From: Lingula anatina
Taxonomy: Eukaryota; Brachiopoda; Lingulata; Lingulida; Lingulidae
Length of the DNA: 61,422 nt
Direction: 5' to 3'
Assembly: GCF_001039355.2 (NCBI RefSeq)
Contig: NW_019773814.1
Location: forward strand, 511,545-572,966
Positions 36,951 to 49,716 of the stretch are shown in pieces. The notes under the pieces were generated by a model that searched no databases, had not been told where the DNA came from, and worked only from the letters and a program-made list of their open reading frames with translations. The translations under genes were made by a program, and so were the position numbers. How positions within the stretch are numbered: position 1 is the first letter of the stretch; every line of letters starts with the position of its first letter.

Positions 36951-37806
36951 AGCTAGACACTGACATGAGGGTCCTTTGTGAAGCGTGTAAGTCTTTTACA
37001 GACAATAAATTTGAAAATATGGAGATCCTAAATATATCTTTAAATAGGCAATGTGTTTTTGTTTGCTTCTCTGGTGAATTTAATTAATGAACTGATGTCA
37101 CAATGACATCAAAGAGATAATAAAAAGTTATAAAACACGATTTTAATCCTTATTTTCATTTATCAGTCAGCAAAATAGGAAAAAAATGATGAAAATTATT
37201 TGGAAAAAAATTCCATATTAAATGTCAAGTCTGTATAATGTTGAATTTGAATGCTCAAAACAAACATATGTCTATCTAACTGGGTATTCGGTACCAAATG
37301 TTATCTGTATGACAGGCATAGTGTCGAACGTTAGAGAGAACAGAAGCACAAATAACAAAATTCCGGACGGCTTCAAGACCCTTTTCTTATACAAACCAAG
37401 TTATATATTTTTACTATTAATAGAATTCAAAACAATTTTGCATTGTGTGGACAATTACATTTATGTTTTTCCAAATCCTTGAACATCAATGTGAGTAATG
37501 TTAGCGATTGTCGTCTAAAAGAAAGACTACTTAAGGCGTCTTCGTGAAGAGGAAAGCACAGGGTAAAATCCTATAGATTTTAGACACAATGGAAAAAGTC
37601 CACGTCTTCTGGTCACTGCTTTCTCCTACTTCTGGGGATACCGGCCTCTTCCTGAATGACGCGACCTTTGAGAAAAACATGTTTTCAGCACCAATTAGAC
37701 CCAATTATGTCCAAATGTCGAACAAAATCTTCCCAGATGGCATAAGAAAATATCAACTGCGGTCATTGCATTAGAAAGTGCTGGATGGCGTCTAAAAGCA
37801 TTCTTT

Positions 37807-37809
<3 letters not shown>

Positions 37810-37848
<39 letters not shown>

Positions 37849-37862
37849 TGTGTGTGTGTGTG
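37810..37862. repeat. (GT)n microsatellite
   Basis: An almost pure GT run with single interruptions. Confidence 0.95.
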
Positions 37863-39521
37863 CGTGCACAAATATATATGTAAAGATGTGTGTTGGTATA
37901 TAGAGGAAGGTCTCTTTGTGTGTAACAATGTGTATATATCTATATCGACTCTATAGCGTAGCTACATTTATAAACTGACCTTCTTTACTGCATGTTACGA
38001 TTTCTAAGTTAAAGAGAAGTTTGGGGTAGTCAAACGACATTTTACGATGAAAACAATCTCTGAAATTTGTGCAAAACCGTTTGTAAATAATAACTTCTGC
38101 TGACTCGTCACATCATAATATTTTAGATGATGAGTGTTATTGAGTATTTGTTACATATATTTTTATCCACTAGGCCATAACATCCAATACAGGCTGCAAT
38201 TCGTTACATTGTTATTATTGTTAAAATGATTTGGGGATATATAATAAAAGAGGCCTTCTTTGGCCAAATCTCGAACAATCGATATTCTTTGTTGCCTTCT
38301 TTCATAATGTGAATGGGACTTTGAAAGTTTGTGGTACACAAGTACTGGGATGTGGGAGATATAAATCTCTGTCACGCAAAGGTTACGGTGTTGATACCCT
38401 TAACATGCGTTAGGTAGACGTTGATTACATTCAGCATACGCCTACGTAATGTACGTAAATATACACCAGATATAGGTTAAGATACGTAAATTGGTCGTCT
38501 GGAATACGTTGAATACGAAACACGTTCGTCAGTATTACGTTACGTATATGTTATGCATCGCTGGCTATATTGGCTATAACTTATGTTAAGAGTCGCTGTA
38601 CATAGCATATCCGTCGTATGACTATAGCATATTCAAACGCTACCTTTGTTTACGTTAGAATCAAACGGTCTTTTAACTTGAACAAATGTCTAAACATGCT
38701 CAATTATTTATTTATAACGTACTCAAAACGAATGCGACGTTCGTCTAACAAGTCCCTTGCGTTTTTCTACGTATTTGCATGTTTTCTCGTACGTTTGTCG
38801 TACAACACACGCTGACGTGTGGCGGTGCATTTAGCTCTATGGTTATTAAATATTACTAATACGCGGTAGTACCCCATGGTGCGTTTACAGAAGGATGACT
38901 TTTCATTTGACTTCCTCTACGAGAATAACGTATTTTTAATAACCTTCTCGTCCGTGCAATCATCTCGATTATCTGCTAATCTGTCTAAAAATCAGCAGAG
39001 ATTATGTTGCAACGATTCCGATTTGACACGGCGCAGATTGAAGGTACTGCAGCTATTGAACTAAGAAAAAAGACTTTATGTTGCCAACGGCTTGACGTCA
39101 TCATTACAAGAATATCTATCAATAGAGCAACTTAGAACGCCCTTTCTTTTTCGATAGAAAAGTGGGTCATCATCATTTGGCGAATTGTCGTATCTAATTA
39201 TATACACATTATAGGTATATGCTATCATTGCATGTTAATGTGTTCGGTAGAGTAGCACACGAGAGATCGTGGTAGATTTTTCTGCCGTGGTTAACCGCAC
39301 TGTACTATGTACTCCAGATATAATGAGTTTGGCAGCCTATCATCTTGACCACGAGATCACACTAGTATCTATGGTGTTCTACGTCTTTCGTTCACAGCTA
39401 CCTAAATACCATGAAGTGACCTTATCATTCACGTTTTCTACGGTCAACTACTTTGATGATTGGCAATCACTACTTTAGTTATGAATCTGAAGTGTTTTAT
39501 GGCTTTATTACAGGTTGGTTC

Positions 39522-39617
39522 AAGCAAAATATATTGCTTTTTGACGTTTTCAATAACCTGTTATATATTCCAGCAAAATACATCGCTTTTTGTCGTTTTC
39601 AAGAACATGTTATATTG
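39522..39617. repeat. Two-copy tandem repeat, about 51 bases
   Basis: AGCAAAATATATTGCTTTTT followed by GACGTTTTCAATAACCTGTT is repeated once with a few substitutions. Confidence 0.8.
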
Positions 39618-40442
39618 CCGTCAAAGGTAACGCGCTGGTAATTGCATATTTCACATCTCCTAGATCGAGGACAGAAGACATTGGACTTATTATCCCAGCT
39701 ACTGGGGTAACAGTTAGTCCTCCTATTACCGGCAGTAGCAGGTGTTGACGAAATACATAGCAAACATTTTAATGGTAGAATGGAAATTGGAATAAATCAA
39801 ATCAGGTCAAACATATGTATGAAGGGGTGATTTGTAAACTCATGAGGAAATTTGCCCCGTTCCTCGTGTTAATTGTTTAATGCATACAAACCAAATTGGT
39901 TAAATTAGGTAGGATGTTTCTAGGTTGGTTAGGTCATTTAAGGACACTAATCCTGCCTTGTTAAGTAATACTGAGTATATCTTACAATAAAAGTCACCAT
40001 TTACTGATGCGGCTTCATTCTTATTCCGCACTGCGTACGACACAGCTAGGTATGTGTAACTTGATCTGCTACCAGGTATAGCTACAGATATACAGTAAAT
40101 GTGAAACTAAACACTTACCTACGAAAAGAGCCTTCCTGCACCATCGACGTTTACATAAACGCTGTATACGAATTTACGCTCTTGTTTTCCATGGATTTAA
40201 ACTACATGTAAGGGTAACATATCTAGGTCTGCATTTTTAATTTGAACATAATGTATTCTCTGTAAGTGTATAGGTAATTATCTAATAATGTTTAACGATT
40301 AAAACATCAAAATGCAAAGTAACAGATTTCTGGGTAGGATAGCTAATGGTTATCGTAATAAAATTGGGGTAATATATAGAACCCAAAACGTACAGCATGT
40401 CTTCGTTAATCGGTGGTAAATTAGTTAACCTCTCTTTGTTTA

Positions 40443-40443
40443 C

Positions 40444-40513
<70 letters not shown>

Positions 40514-40515
40514 GC
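40443..40515. repeat. Compound (ATT)n(GTT)n microsatellite
   Basis: About fourteen ATT units switch directly to about ten GTT units. Confidence 0.95.
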
Positions 40516-41392
40516 AATAATTATCATTTTATGCGCTTCATTTCAAATAATACCTGCTTAAATGAGCGTTACTTAATGAGCCCTTGTCTTCATTATGGTA
40601 GATTATTTTTCAATTAAAAATAACATAAGTTGACAGCTGCTAAATTGGGCTTACGCCGACTTTGAAAACAACTGTTGCTCACTCTTACTCTCTTTAATGT
40701 TGGGGGCTTTTTATACTTGATTATATCTTATTATATTCGAATCATACATGACAGTAAATGAACTTTAGATTTGCAGACTTCAATTTTGAGTGGCTCGAAT
40801 CCCAAGTAAGGTTAAGCCTTCAAGAAAATTCCCTGGCACCAAATTGGAGTGCTTATTGTTGGCGTTAAATCGCGGTGCTGATGGGTTTAAATTCAGTTAA
40901 ACAGTTTAAACACAAAGGATGCTGCCGTTACGCCATCCGGTCCAATTGGCAACATTTTGACGTGACGGCATTATCTTATTCTCACTCATGAGAAGAGAAT
41001 ATGTGCTTTGTTGGGTCGAGAAGGGTAACTTCCGCTCCCCCCCCCCCCCCTGCACCCTTCTTTATCCCTGACAGTGTTCACTGAATACCCGAAATGCTTA
41101 AGACCAACAACACCAGGTTTTGGGGCTGATGGCACGTGTTCTCAGGTCAAAAGGACAATCGCTGACCGAGAGCTCTCACCGCATCTCTTGGGGGATATCA
41201 AATATTTAAAAAAATAGCGTTGTTTTTTTAGCACTTCCATTGCGTTCTTGGCTCTCGAAGCACACAAGATTGGTTTGACGCATTCTGGAGTACATTTTCA
41301 ATCCAGCTGCAACGCCATATCACGCTGTGTGACGTCACGTCGACCTTTACTTAGCTCAAGGCATTGTAACTTACTGACCAGGTTATTGCCTT

Positions 41393-41636
41393 CAGGGGTG
41401 GATCCAGGATTATTTGAAGAGGGGTCCGCGGATGCAAAGCCCCCCCCCCCCCCCCCCCCCCCCCCGCCACTTGGCATGGGGCCCTTCAGAGGGCGAACGG
41501 TTCCATTTGGTCCGGTTTAGAACTATGATTCAACTAGCCAAAATTCTCATTTCAAGAGTGGACCAGAAACCGAAGGGGGGGTCAGGACTCCCCCACCCCA
41601 CCCCACCTCCCCACCACCCTCTTAATCCACCACGTG
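41393..41636 (+). mobile_element. GGATCCAGGATTATTTGAAG-family element, copy 1
   Basis: Starts CAGGGGTGGATCCAGGATTA, includes GCGGATGCAAAGCC then a long C-run, and ends TTAATCCACCAC. The start resembles the CAGTGGCGGATCCAG ends of non-autonomous hAT-like elements. Three other copies lie at 48756-48973, 54809-55087 and 59564-59789. Confidence 0.7.
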
Positions 41637-42402
41637 CCTTGACCTAACGGGGTTAGATTTAGGATACGTCCGTCAGCGGCAGTATTGGCATCTTGTTGCC
41701 AGATGACTTGGCCAAGTTCCAGATTGCTGTCTTGTAGATTGTGATTAGATCGACCTTTGAGAGGGCGAAGATAAGCACCAAAACACGGTCGGTGATGAAC
41801 TCGGCCACCCCTGAGTATTCAGTATGGCAAATTAGAACAATCCACAAACTGGTCAAAGATACAAAAAAAGAAACTAGTGCATGTGGTCATTACTTCTTGA
41901 CTAGATCACTGTATCAGTCTCCTATATGCTTTAAGAAGAGATCAGCAAAATAAATTATTAACCAAAAACCCTGCAGCGAGACTGGTAACAAAATGGGAAT
42001 GAATTCTCGAAAACATATAAGGAAACACCTGTATTGAAGGGACTTCATTGACCACCTATATAAGAGAGAACATTTTATTTAAAGTTTTATATTTGAAAGT
42101 TTTAAACCGCTAGATACCTCAGAACTCAATAAGCCGCATCAGCAGAGACGGTAGCTTCTCGGGTAGGTCTTCAGTCTTTAACCATTTACTCTTATTCATT
42201 GTAACGTGCTGTTTTATATAAAAGAGCTGGTAATTTTTATAGGCGAATGGGCTTTTACAATACATACTCCCAAACCATCGAACAGTCTACCCGTTGAAAT
42301 AAGAGCAGTGGGTGACTTAAACAATTCTCAGAAACTTTTATAAAGCGTGTATTTTAGAACAGTGAATTATTGGTCAAGCAGGTCTTCTTCATTTAGATCT
42401 TT

Positions 42403-42434
<32 letters not shown>

Positions 42435-42587
42435 GAATTCCCCATTTGAGCTCTCAACTTTGTCATTTAAATAGTGATAATTAGCTCTTATATTGAAAGG
42501 CGCATTGGGGTTTTAGATGGAATGTGCCATATAAAAATAAATTATTATTTTTATCATTATTATTATTATTATTATTAGAACTACTGT

Positions 42588-43108
42588 TGTAAAGTTAATG
42601 ACTTACGCTTACACTAATACAATAATTTCAATAAGTAATAAAATGGAAATCAAATAGATAAAAAGTTAGGGTGATATTGAGTGTAACTTAAGTTTCATCA
42701 AGAGTCAACAGGTGTGGAACATGTTTTTAGTGACAGAAAAAGATGGAAAAAGTCAAAGTCAATAACATTTAATGTGATTGGTTATTGCACAACAGATTTT
42801 AATTTTGATCAACTGTTTGTCACATGATAACTGAGTTTTGGACATGATTCAGGTATGAGTAATGCAAATAGTATTTTGGATAAGACAAGTTGAAAACAAA
42901 GCTCTTAGACTTTGCCCAATAAAGGAATGTCCCATGGTTAAGTCAACATGACAATGGAAAGTTTCTGGAAATCATGCCATAAACAATAAAAAGAAGTAAT
43001 TACACGCGTGATCAGTACGGAGAATTAGAGTATAAAAATGGGTGAGATTGTATGAAAAGTGAGTGGTGAATAAATGATTGAAGACTCCAGAACGTCGTCG
43101 TCGTTACA
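42588..43108 (+). mobile_element. Candidate solo LTR
   Basis: The segment starts TGTAAAG and ends GTTACA. Near its 3' end GTATAAAAATG (about 43031) is followed within about 40 bases by GAATAAATGA, the TATA and polyadenylation spacing typical of an LTR. No second LTR, primer site or internal gene was seen, and no clear target duplication, so this is tentative. Confidence 0.35.
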
Positions 43109-44323
43109 ATACTTCTACTCTGACCATAACAATATTAAATACGCAACGGCTTCAACTTATGCCATAACGGATGGACTTTATAACACTAGAGTGAGCGTTA
43201 GGCCTTTCTATAGCGATTTGGAAATTCCAACATGCTAGAAACAAGAAATTAAAAGAGCTTGAAATGGCTTTTAATGTTGTTATTTCTTTATGAATTTAGA
43301 GATAAAACGGAAATGTGTGAGATTTTCTGGGAATTACTGCATCTCTAATGCTTGCACGACTTTTATCGGAACTTGATTCTTAGAATCCATTTGATTCAAG
43401 GGATTCTCTGGATTCAGCGATTTTAATTACGTAGCGTTTGTATATTTGGTCCCGGAGTTATAGGAAATCGGACAACAGAACTTTTAAATTAATGAAAATA
43501 CTTGGTTTCCCATTATTTGTATTATTTAATGCGTCTCTTCGGACGGGGCACATGTGCGGTTAATCCGGTTTACTTGTTCATTTCACTGACAAAAGCAAGC
43601 AGGAGTGAGCCGTACAATCAGACACAATTACCATGAGTCTTATGGTCATTATTTTGGCTTCTCTCGGGCAATATTCCTATGGACAGAAATGGACTTAAAA
43701 GCTTCTTTTGATGTGTCCTTAAAATTAAACTGACCGGGTGTCCTGCCAAAAGTTCGTTCTGGGTAAAAAGGATATCGTCCTATCAGTCAACGACGTCTAA
43801 ATTATTTTTGATATTTCTGAATTTAGTCGTAAATCATACGATACGTATATCCCACGAGGGTTTGGACAAAGAGACCGCATTAATTAATTACTGGTGATCT
43901 GACATCCTGCAGTAACATGTTAGGGGCGTGAACGACCTTAATGAGTCTCACAGCGCTGTTAGCAGAAGTTGAAAAATTCAAACAGTTCAGAGGTTTGAGA
44001 ATATAATGACCTTCACATTCACAATGACCTTCACATTTAAAACTGGGTTAATATGTCTCTTTGCCTTCACCTTACATACAGTTGGTGGGTGCCCCCAATG
44101 TGCTGTGATGTGTTGTAGTGGTAGTTTATAGTAATTCTCCTAATTTCCCCATTGTATTTTCTCTGTATTATGCCTACCGGGTATGTCTGGTTTCAAGTTC
44201 AAGTACTAGTGCTCTGTTCTGTGCCGTAAAGTTAATAACGGAACAATGTTAGGTTTATTGATTTCTTTTCATGTGTAATTTGTTTTGTTCATAACAACAT
44301 TCTGTATTCCTTTTCAATCATAG
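43109..44323. other. Intergenic, nothing recognised
   Basis: AT-rich sequence without a convincing frame or repeat. Confidence 0.5.
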
Positions 44324-44575
44324 AGACCATTCCCAGAGACAATCGTACTAACATTGGATCGATCTATCTCCAAGGGGGTTTTCATTAAATTGCTATCAAC
44401 TTGAGAGGCTTAGACGACTCGCACGCCCACTGAAACTGTTAGAGGGTAATTAACTATCGTTAAGCGGCTTCAGTAGGCGTGCCAGCCATATAAGTATTGA
44501 GCTAAAAGCAATTAAGCGAGAAACCCTTGGAGATGGGTCGATTCAGTTAGATCGATGTAGGCATGGGAACCCAGC
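44324..44575. mobile_element. TAGATCGATCTA-family MITE, divergent subtype A
   Basis: The end GAGACCATTCCCAGAGAC with GGATCGATCTATCTCCAAGG and GGGTTTTCATTAAATTGCT is answered by AGCAATTAAGCGAGAAACCC, CTTGGAGATGGGTCGATT and CATGGGAACCC. The conserved centre GTAATTAACTATCGT is present. The arms are more symmetrical than in the main subtype. Confidence 0.75.
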
Positions 44576-44702
44576 CACATTCATTTTATGCCAACAGTGG
44601 GCTTATTTGAAATTGGCTCCATGCTGTGAGTAGTTATGCGATTTTATAGACTAAAAGCATTCACTGTTCACTGTGTATGTGTCTAGTAACGATGTGATTG
44701 AG

Positions 44703-44705
<3 letters not shown>

Positions 44706-44742
<37 letters not shown>
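44706..44742. repeat. (AAT)n microsatellite
   Basis: About twelve AAT units. Confidence 0.95.
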
Positions 44743-45120
44743 TTAATTCCTTTAATGTACATTTTATAAAATCCGCTGTTCATTTCTCTACACATAGATT
44801 CCTTAGAGCCTTGGTGATCATATCTTAAGCATATTGTTATTGTATTCCACCACTTAATCCCAGTATTCATTTTGATGTTGACGCCATTTTCCTTAAGTGA
44901 ATGTCGGTTTTCGTTATCATCTGGTGCACTGTTAATTACTGGTTTATTCAAAACACCACCATACCTACCTGTTTAAGTGTGCGGATGGCTTGATCGCACT
45001 GAAAGCTCAGTTCTAAAAAGCGTGTGTATTTAATTTCCAGGGACAGTTATTGATGAAGGCGCCTGATAGCTGTAGAATTATTTTCTAAAAAAGAGGGGAA
45101 ATAATTAGGCACTAGTGTTT

Positions 45121-45122
<2 letters not shown>

Positions 45123-45173
<51 letters not shown>
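45123..45173. repeat. (GATA)n microsatellite
   Basis: Twelve perfect TAGA units. Confidence 0.95.
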
Positions 45174-45644
45174 GCATTTTATGGGACTGATTTCGTTCTT
45201 ATTTCTGACCAGCAAACACAGAACGCTTTGATAACGTTACTACGGGGTAATGCATTGGTTAAACTATAAACAACGGTTAAAAGAAGGTTATTCTAACGTT
45301 CTTTTCAGTCTTCACTGTCGTTGCCTAATTTCAAATTGGGGTCGGGATTACTCGGCGACTAGAGCCGTAACATGTAGAAAACATTCCTTGTAAATGACTG
45401 AAGTGCGATTAGATAAAGAAGAAAGCGAGGACGTACATGTATATTTTATATTATACGTCTTTGGTTCAAGCGAACATAAAAAAAAAATTATAATACTGGA
45501 GTCAGAAACAGCTTTTCAACGAATGTATTATCAATTATACCAATTATACCACAGCTTGCGCTTCGAATAATAATAGGATAATTGCAGTTGTCTTTCGCAT
45601 ACAGGCTTGCCTGTATTGTCATACGCCTTGGTGCGTTCATCTTA

Positions 45645-45871
45645 AAGGGTGTATTCCCAGAGATTTAGATCGATCCAGGGATTAAGATTTAGATCGACCT
45701 AACTCCCTGGGCGTTCACGCTAAATTGCAGTCAGCCGAGCGCGCACCATAGTTAATTACCCCCTTACAGCTTTCAGTAGGAGGGACAGACGCTTAAGCCA
45801 GTTAAGCCGACAGTAATCTAGTGAGACTCCCCACAGGGATAGATCGATCTAAAATCTATGGAAATGGGGTC
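45645..45871 (-). mobile_element. TAGATCGATCTA-family MITE, copy 4 (complete)
   Basis: TTA at 45642-45644 and 45872-45874 flank the element. It reads AAGGGTGTATTCCCAGAG at one end and CTATGGAAATGGGGTC at the other, with the standard core CATAGTTAATTACCCCCTTA. It has two AGATCGA blocks at its left end. Confidence 0.88.
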
Positions 45872-46653
45872 TTATTGTTCGAATCGCCATCCGAGATGTA
45901 AGTCAGTTACAACGACTCGTCTTGCAACTAGTACATATTCAAATAATATTTTCTTTTCATTCCTCTTCAATATTGTAACTGCCCCTATTATAGTTTTCTG
46001 CAGAAATATATCAAAGTTCGCTATTTTAACTAGTGGCAAGTGTCATTTCACCTACTGTCGTTTGGTTTTATTTATTCGAGCAATATATGTCTAAGATGAA
46101 TCTTTGCGCATCTGTGGCTCACATATTCCACAAGAAAACGCTTACCTGACTCTAAAGGTGAATGTCCTTTGCAATTAGTGTCAGATCTGTTGAAATCATT
46201 CACAGGAGAATAAAATAGAGAAGTCTGATTACTGCTACACTGTTACAATTTCCTGGATTTAATTTTTTCTTTCTTTATTCGGTTTGATATTCTGCTTAGT
46301 ACGCAGGGAATTCGTTTCGTATGCCTACGGAGTGCAACTGTAACTTAAATGTCGTTCTCCTTCCATTGTACTTCTAATTTGTGCAATTTCATTTAGTGTT
46401 TCCAAGAAACAGGATGTGTTTTAATTGAAGTGAATCATTAAAAACCAATGGAAAATGTTACACACGAACTATCGCTCAATAATAATGGGAAGATATACAG
46501 AAACGTGACGCTGTGTAGAGAGGTTTCACTTACAAATGGTAAAAATAAACAAGACTAGAGATGGTGATATTTGTCACGTTACATTAAAAAAGTTCATATT
46601 GTAACATTTATACAGGTGCGTCGATACAGCAAGACGCCTGATATCACGTTTTC
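45872..46653. other. Intergenic, nothing recognised
   Basis: Short frames only; no recognised repeat apart from the MITE and the inverted copy on either side. Confidence 0.5.
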
Positions 46654-47027
46654 CAGTCTTCTCCATTACTTTAATCCCTTCACCCGCGCATGCGATTTTT
46701 CCTTCTATTTTTTTCCTCTTCTCCATGTAAAATAGCAATCGATTATTTAAAGTGTACATAATGTTACCCTTGAAAACGTTTGATGTACAAAAAAACAACA
46801 AGACTAGCCTTTTTTTATCACAAAATTGACTTTGGTGGAAACCTCTCACGAATGAAGAATGGCTTAATTTCATTTTTCTGATGTCACATAATGAAATGGT
46901 TGCGCGATTCCGAGAATTATGTGCGGAAAAAAATCGCCCAGTTTCTGAGTCAAATAGACATCTAACAATTACTTTAAAAAAACATCTCCTAATCCTTATG
47001 CACGTTAGAATGCGATGGCTGCGACAG
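46654..47027 (-). repeat. Long inverted repeat, left copy
   Basis: This roughly 370-base segment recurs in opposite orientation at 48384-48747 at high identity. Shared words include CATAATGAAATGGTTGCGCG and CAAAATTGACTTTGGTGG. The 159-codon frame at 46574-47053 runs through it but is disrupted in the partner copy. Confidence 0.9.
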
Positions 47028-47580
47028 CTCCTGAGGATCTGAAATCTGTTCATCTAGTCGGAAAGTTGAGATTGCATTAAAGATAATGCTCTTTTTTCAC
47101 AATCTGCTGTATTACTATCATGAGATAAATTCAGATTGCACGCAATTTTGCGTTAAATAGAGCTACGCTGAACTTTCCTAGAAAACCGAACAGAGCTCCT
47201 GCACTTGAACTACCAATCTTTGAGACGATAAGAATGACTCTTTACTCAGCTTCACATTTGAAAATATATTTTTATCGTCATTTTTCGGTAAATAAATGAG
47301 AAGATAAAGAATTCATTTATGAACAGTGGATATTCTACGGTCTATTGTATAGACATGGGTTCTACAGTTAGGCTTTGTTAATGCAGTTCAAAGCTGGCAA
47401 AATTAAATAGCAAGATCAGTTTGAAACCAGAATTCAGCATTTGTTACTGGTCTAGAGGGGTGGGGCATGTGAGAGGCTGGCACGTAAGGACGCTTCTCGT
47501 GGAGTAAGATAATGGCGGGTGATATTATCTTTCGAAAGGTACACTTGGCCGTCAGATTTCAATATTCAATTTGTCTGGGT

Positions 47581-47722
47581 TCCGTAACTCGAAAGCAACG
47601 CGTATTGCAAATAGCGATATCACACAAGAGGCTACAATGTATTATATGGAGTGAGTATGGGCGAGTTATGGAATCGAGACGCTTGCGCTCGGTCGCAATG
47701 CGGGTTGCTTTCGAGTTACGGG
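47581..47722. mobile_element. Foldback element related to 13226-13355
   Basis: The 28-base arms 47581-47608 and 47695-47722 (core GTAACTCGAAAGCAAC) pair with about three mismatches. ATGGAATCGAGACGCTTGC in the interior is shared with the foldback at 13226-13355. Confidence 0.75.
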
Positions 47723-47881
47723 CCCTGGTTTGTTAAAATACCTTAACAATTCGATCTTTTATATAATCCTATAGCACAAAGAAATGTGAATATCTATTAC
47801 TTAATTTTTATCTGAAATAAGGAAATAGAAATGTAGAGACTGAGTAGGTGCATATAGTGTCTTGCCGCATGCCGCACTTGT

Positions 47882-47911
47882 GCGTGTGTGTGTGTGTGTG
47901 TGTGTGTGCAT

Positions 47912-47942
<31 letters not shown>

Positions 47943-47945
47943 CAT
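47882..47945. repeat. (GT)n microsatellite
   Basis: GT run interrupted by CA and TT steps, continuing as a looser TGTGT-rich tail to about 48020. Confidence 0.9.
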
Positions 47946-48383
47946 GTGTGAGTGATTGTGTTTGTGCATGTGCATGTGCTTGTTTGTATGTGTGATTTTG
48001 TGCGTGGGCGCTTTGGTGTGTGCGCTGAACACATTAAAGCAATATCTGTCCCGTTTCATTTAAAATGATCTTATAGATCCAACGTCCCACGTTCATTTTT
48101 GCATAGTAACTTTTTTGTGATAAAAACCATTTACTTTGGAACAAAACTGATAATAGACATTATTTAGTATCGTTCTCATTACAAGAGCGCCATTAGGCTG
48201 AATGGTAATGGGTTGCCCTATTTGGCAGACCTGTCAGCGTTTCTCGGGAATAGTAATGGACCGAATGACCTGGTTAAAGACAGATCGAGGGGCAACTGGT
48301 ATCCCCCCCCCCCCCGCATGGTCCCCAGTTGCGGATTAAGGCGGGGTGTCAGGGGGGGCCTGACCCCCATCCCTCTTGGATTT

Positions 48384-48747
48384 CTGTCGCAGCCAACGCA
48401 TTCTAACGTGCATTAGGAGATTTTTTTAAAATTAATTGTTAGATGTCTATTTGACTCAGAAACTGGACGATTTTTTCCTCACATAATTCTCGGAATCGCG
48501 CAACCATTTCATTATGTGACATCAGAAAAATGAAATTAAGCCATTCTTCATTCGTGAGAGGTTTCCACCAAAGTCAATTTTGTGATAAAGAAGGCTAGTC
48601 TTGTTGTTTTTTGTACATCAAACGTTTTCAAGGGTAACATTTCGTACACTTTAAATAATCGATTGCTATTTTACATGGAGAAGAGGAAAAAAATAGAAGG
48701 AAAAATCGCATCCGCGGGTGAAGGGATTAAAGTAATGGAGAAGACTG
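48384..48747 (+). repeat. Long inverted repeat, right copy
   Basis: Reverse complement of 46654-47027 with small indels. It is bordered on the left by G/C-run sequence and on the right by a truncated copy of the GGATCCAGG family. Confidence 0.9.
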
Positions 48748-48755
48748 AAAAAAAA

Positions 48756-48973
48756 AAACACCAAATGGTCCCCTTCTGAAATTAGAATTTTGACTACCTG
48801 AATCATAATTCTAAACCGTTCCAAATGTCCAAATGGCACCACTGGCTCTCTACAATACCAAAATTTAAGGGCCTCAAACTGCATGTCAAGGACGGGGGGG
48901 GGGGGGGGGGGGGCAAGGGTCGGCATTCCTAAAAACTGCCCCCTCTTTCAAATTATCCTTGATCCGCCCGTGG
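48756..48973 (-). mobile_element. GGATCCAGG-family element, copy 2 (5'-truncated)
   Basis: On the - strand it starts CACGGGCGGATCAAGGATAA then TTTGAAAGAGGGGG, with a C-run (G-run at 48893-48912 on the + strand), and breaks off beside the inverted repeat. Confidence 0.6.
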
Positions 48974-49487
48974 TACCTTGGTGTGTAAAGCTTCCTTGGT
49001 TTTCCTCTAGCTCCGCAGCATTCTACTCTGGTGAGAAGAGAGAAACGTTGCAGTCTCTTAAAATATTTGTTCCAAAGTGTGTGATCACCATCACCAAACA
49101 CTACTCCATGACTACCACTACAAGACTCTAGAACTGTGAACAGAAAATATCAGCCCTGAAGGCTTTTTGCCTTGGTATTAAAAAAACAGGCTGTTGACGC
49201 AGAGTGACCCTAAATTTTAATTCCTCGTTATTTAGAGAAAATAAATGTGTAAGCAAAAGACCATGGCCTACACTTTAATATCAACAATAATTATGCTCTA
49301 AATTTCAGATGAGTTCATTGCCCTCTTGACGTACCCAGATCCTTGTCCACTTTACAGGACGACTCGTCATGGTCGTCCTCAATAATTACCTTCCCTAGTG
49401 GTATTATTTCTTCTTTGTATTGAGAAAATGAACATGAAAGGAGGAGACAGTGTAGGCAGCTCTTCCTGCCCACCTAAATTACCCTTA

Positions 49488-49713
49488 CACCCCATTTCCA
49501 TAGATTTTTAGATCGATCTATCCCTGTGGGGAGTCTCAGTAGATTACTGTCAGCTTAACCGGCTTAAGCGTCTGTCCCGCCTGCTAAAAGCTGTAAGGGG
49601 GTAATTAACTATGGTGCCCGCTCGGCTGACTGCAATTTAGCGTGAACCCCCAGGGAGTTAGGTCGATCTAAAACTTAATCTTTAGATCGATCTAAATCTC
49701 TGGGAAAGCACCC
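49488..49713 (+). mobile_element. TAGATCGATCTA-family MITE, copy 5 (complete)
   Basis: TTA at 49485-49487 and 49714-49716 flank it. It starts CACCCCATTTCCATAG and ends CTGGGAAAGCACCC, with perfect TAGATCGATCTA near both ends and the core GGGGGTAATTAACTATGGTG. Confidence 0.9.
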
Positions 49714-49716
49714 TTA

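Larger units (their letters stand above)
36951..41392. other. Intergenic, repeats only
   Basis: No gene recognised. Contents are a GT microsatellite (37810-37862), a two-copy repeat (39522-39617), a run of CGTA/TACGT-rich words at about 38430-38560, and an ATT then GTT compound microsatellite (40443-40515). Confidence 0.5.

Noticed and set aside
45868-45880. GTTCGAATCGCC as a tRNA T-arm
   Set aside because: No acceptor, D-arm or anticodon stem can be drawn around it. No tRNA was found anywhere in the window.
46574-47053. 159-codon frame on the - strand
   Set aside because: It lies mostly in an inverted repeat whose partner breaks the frame, and the translation has no recognisable domain.
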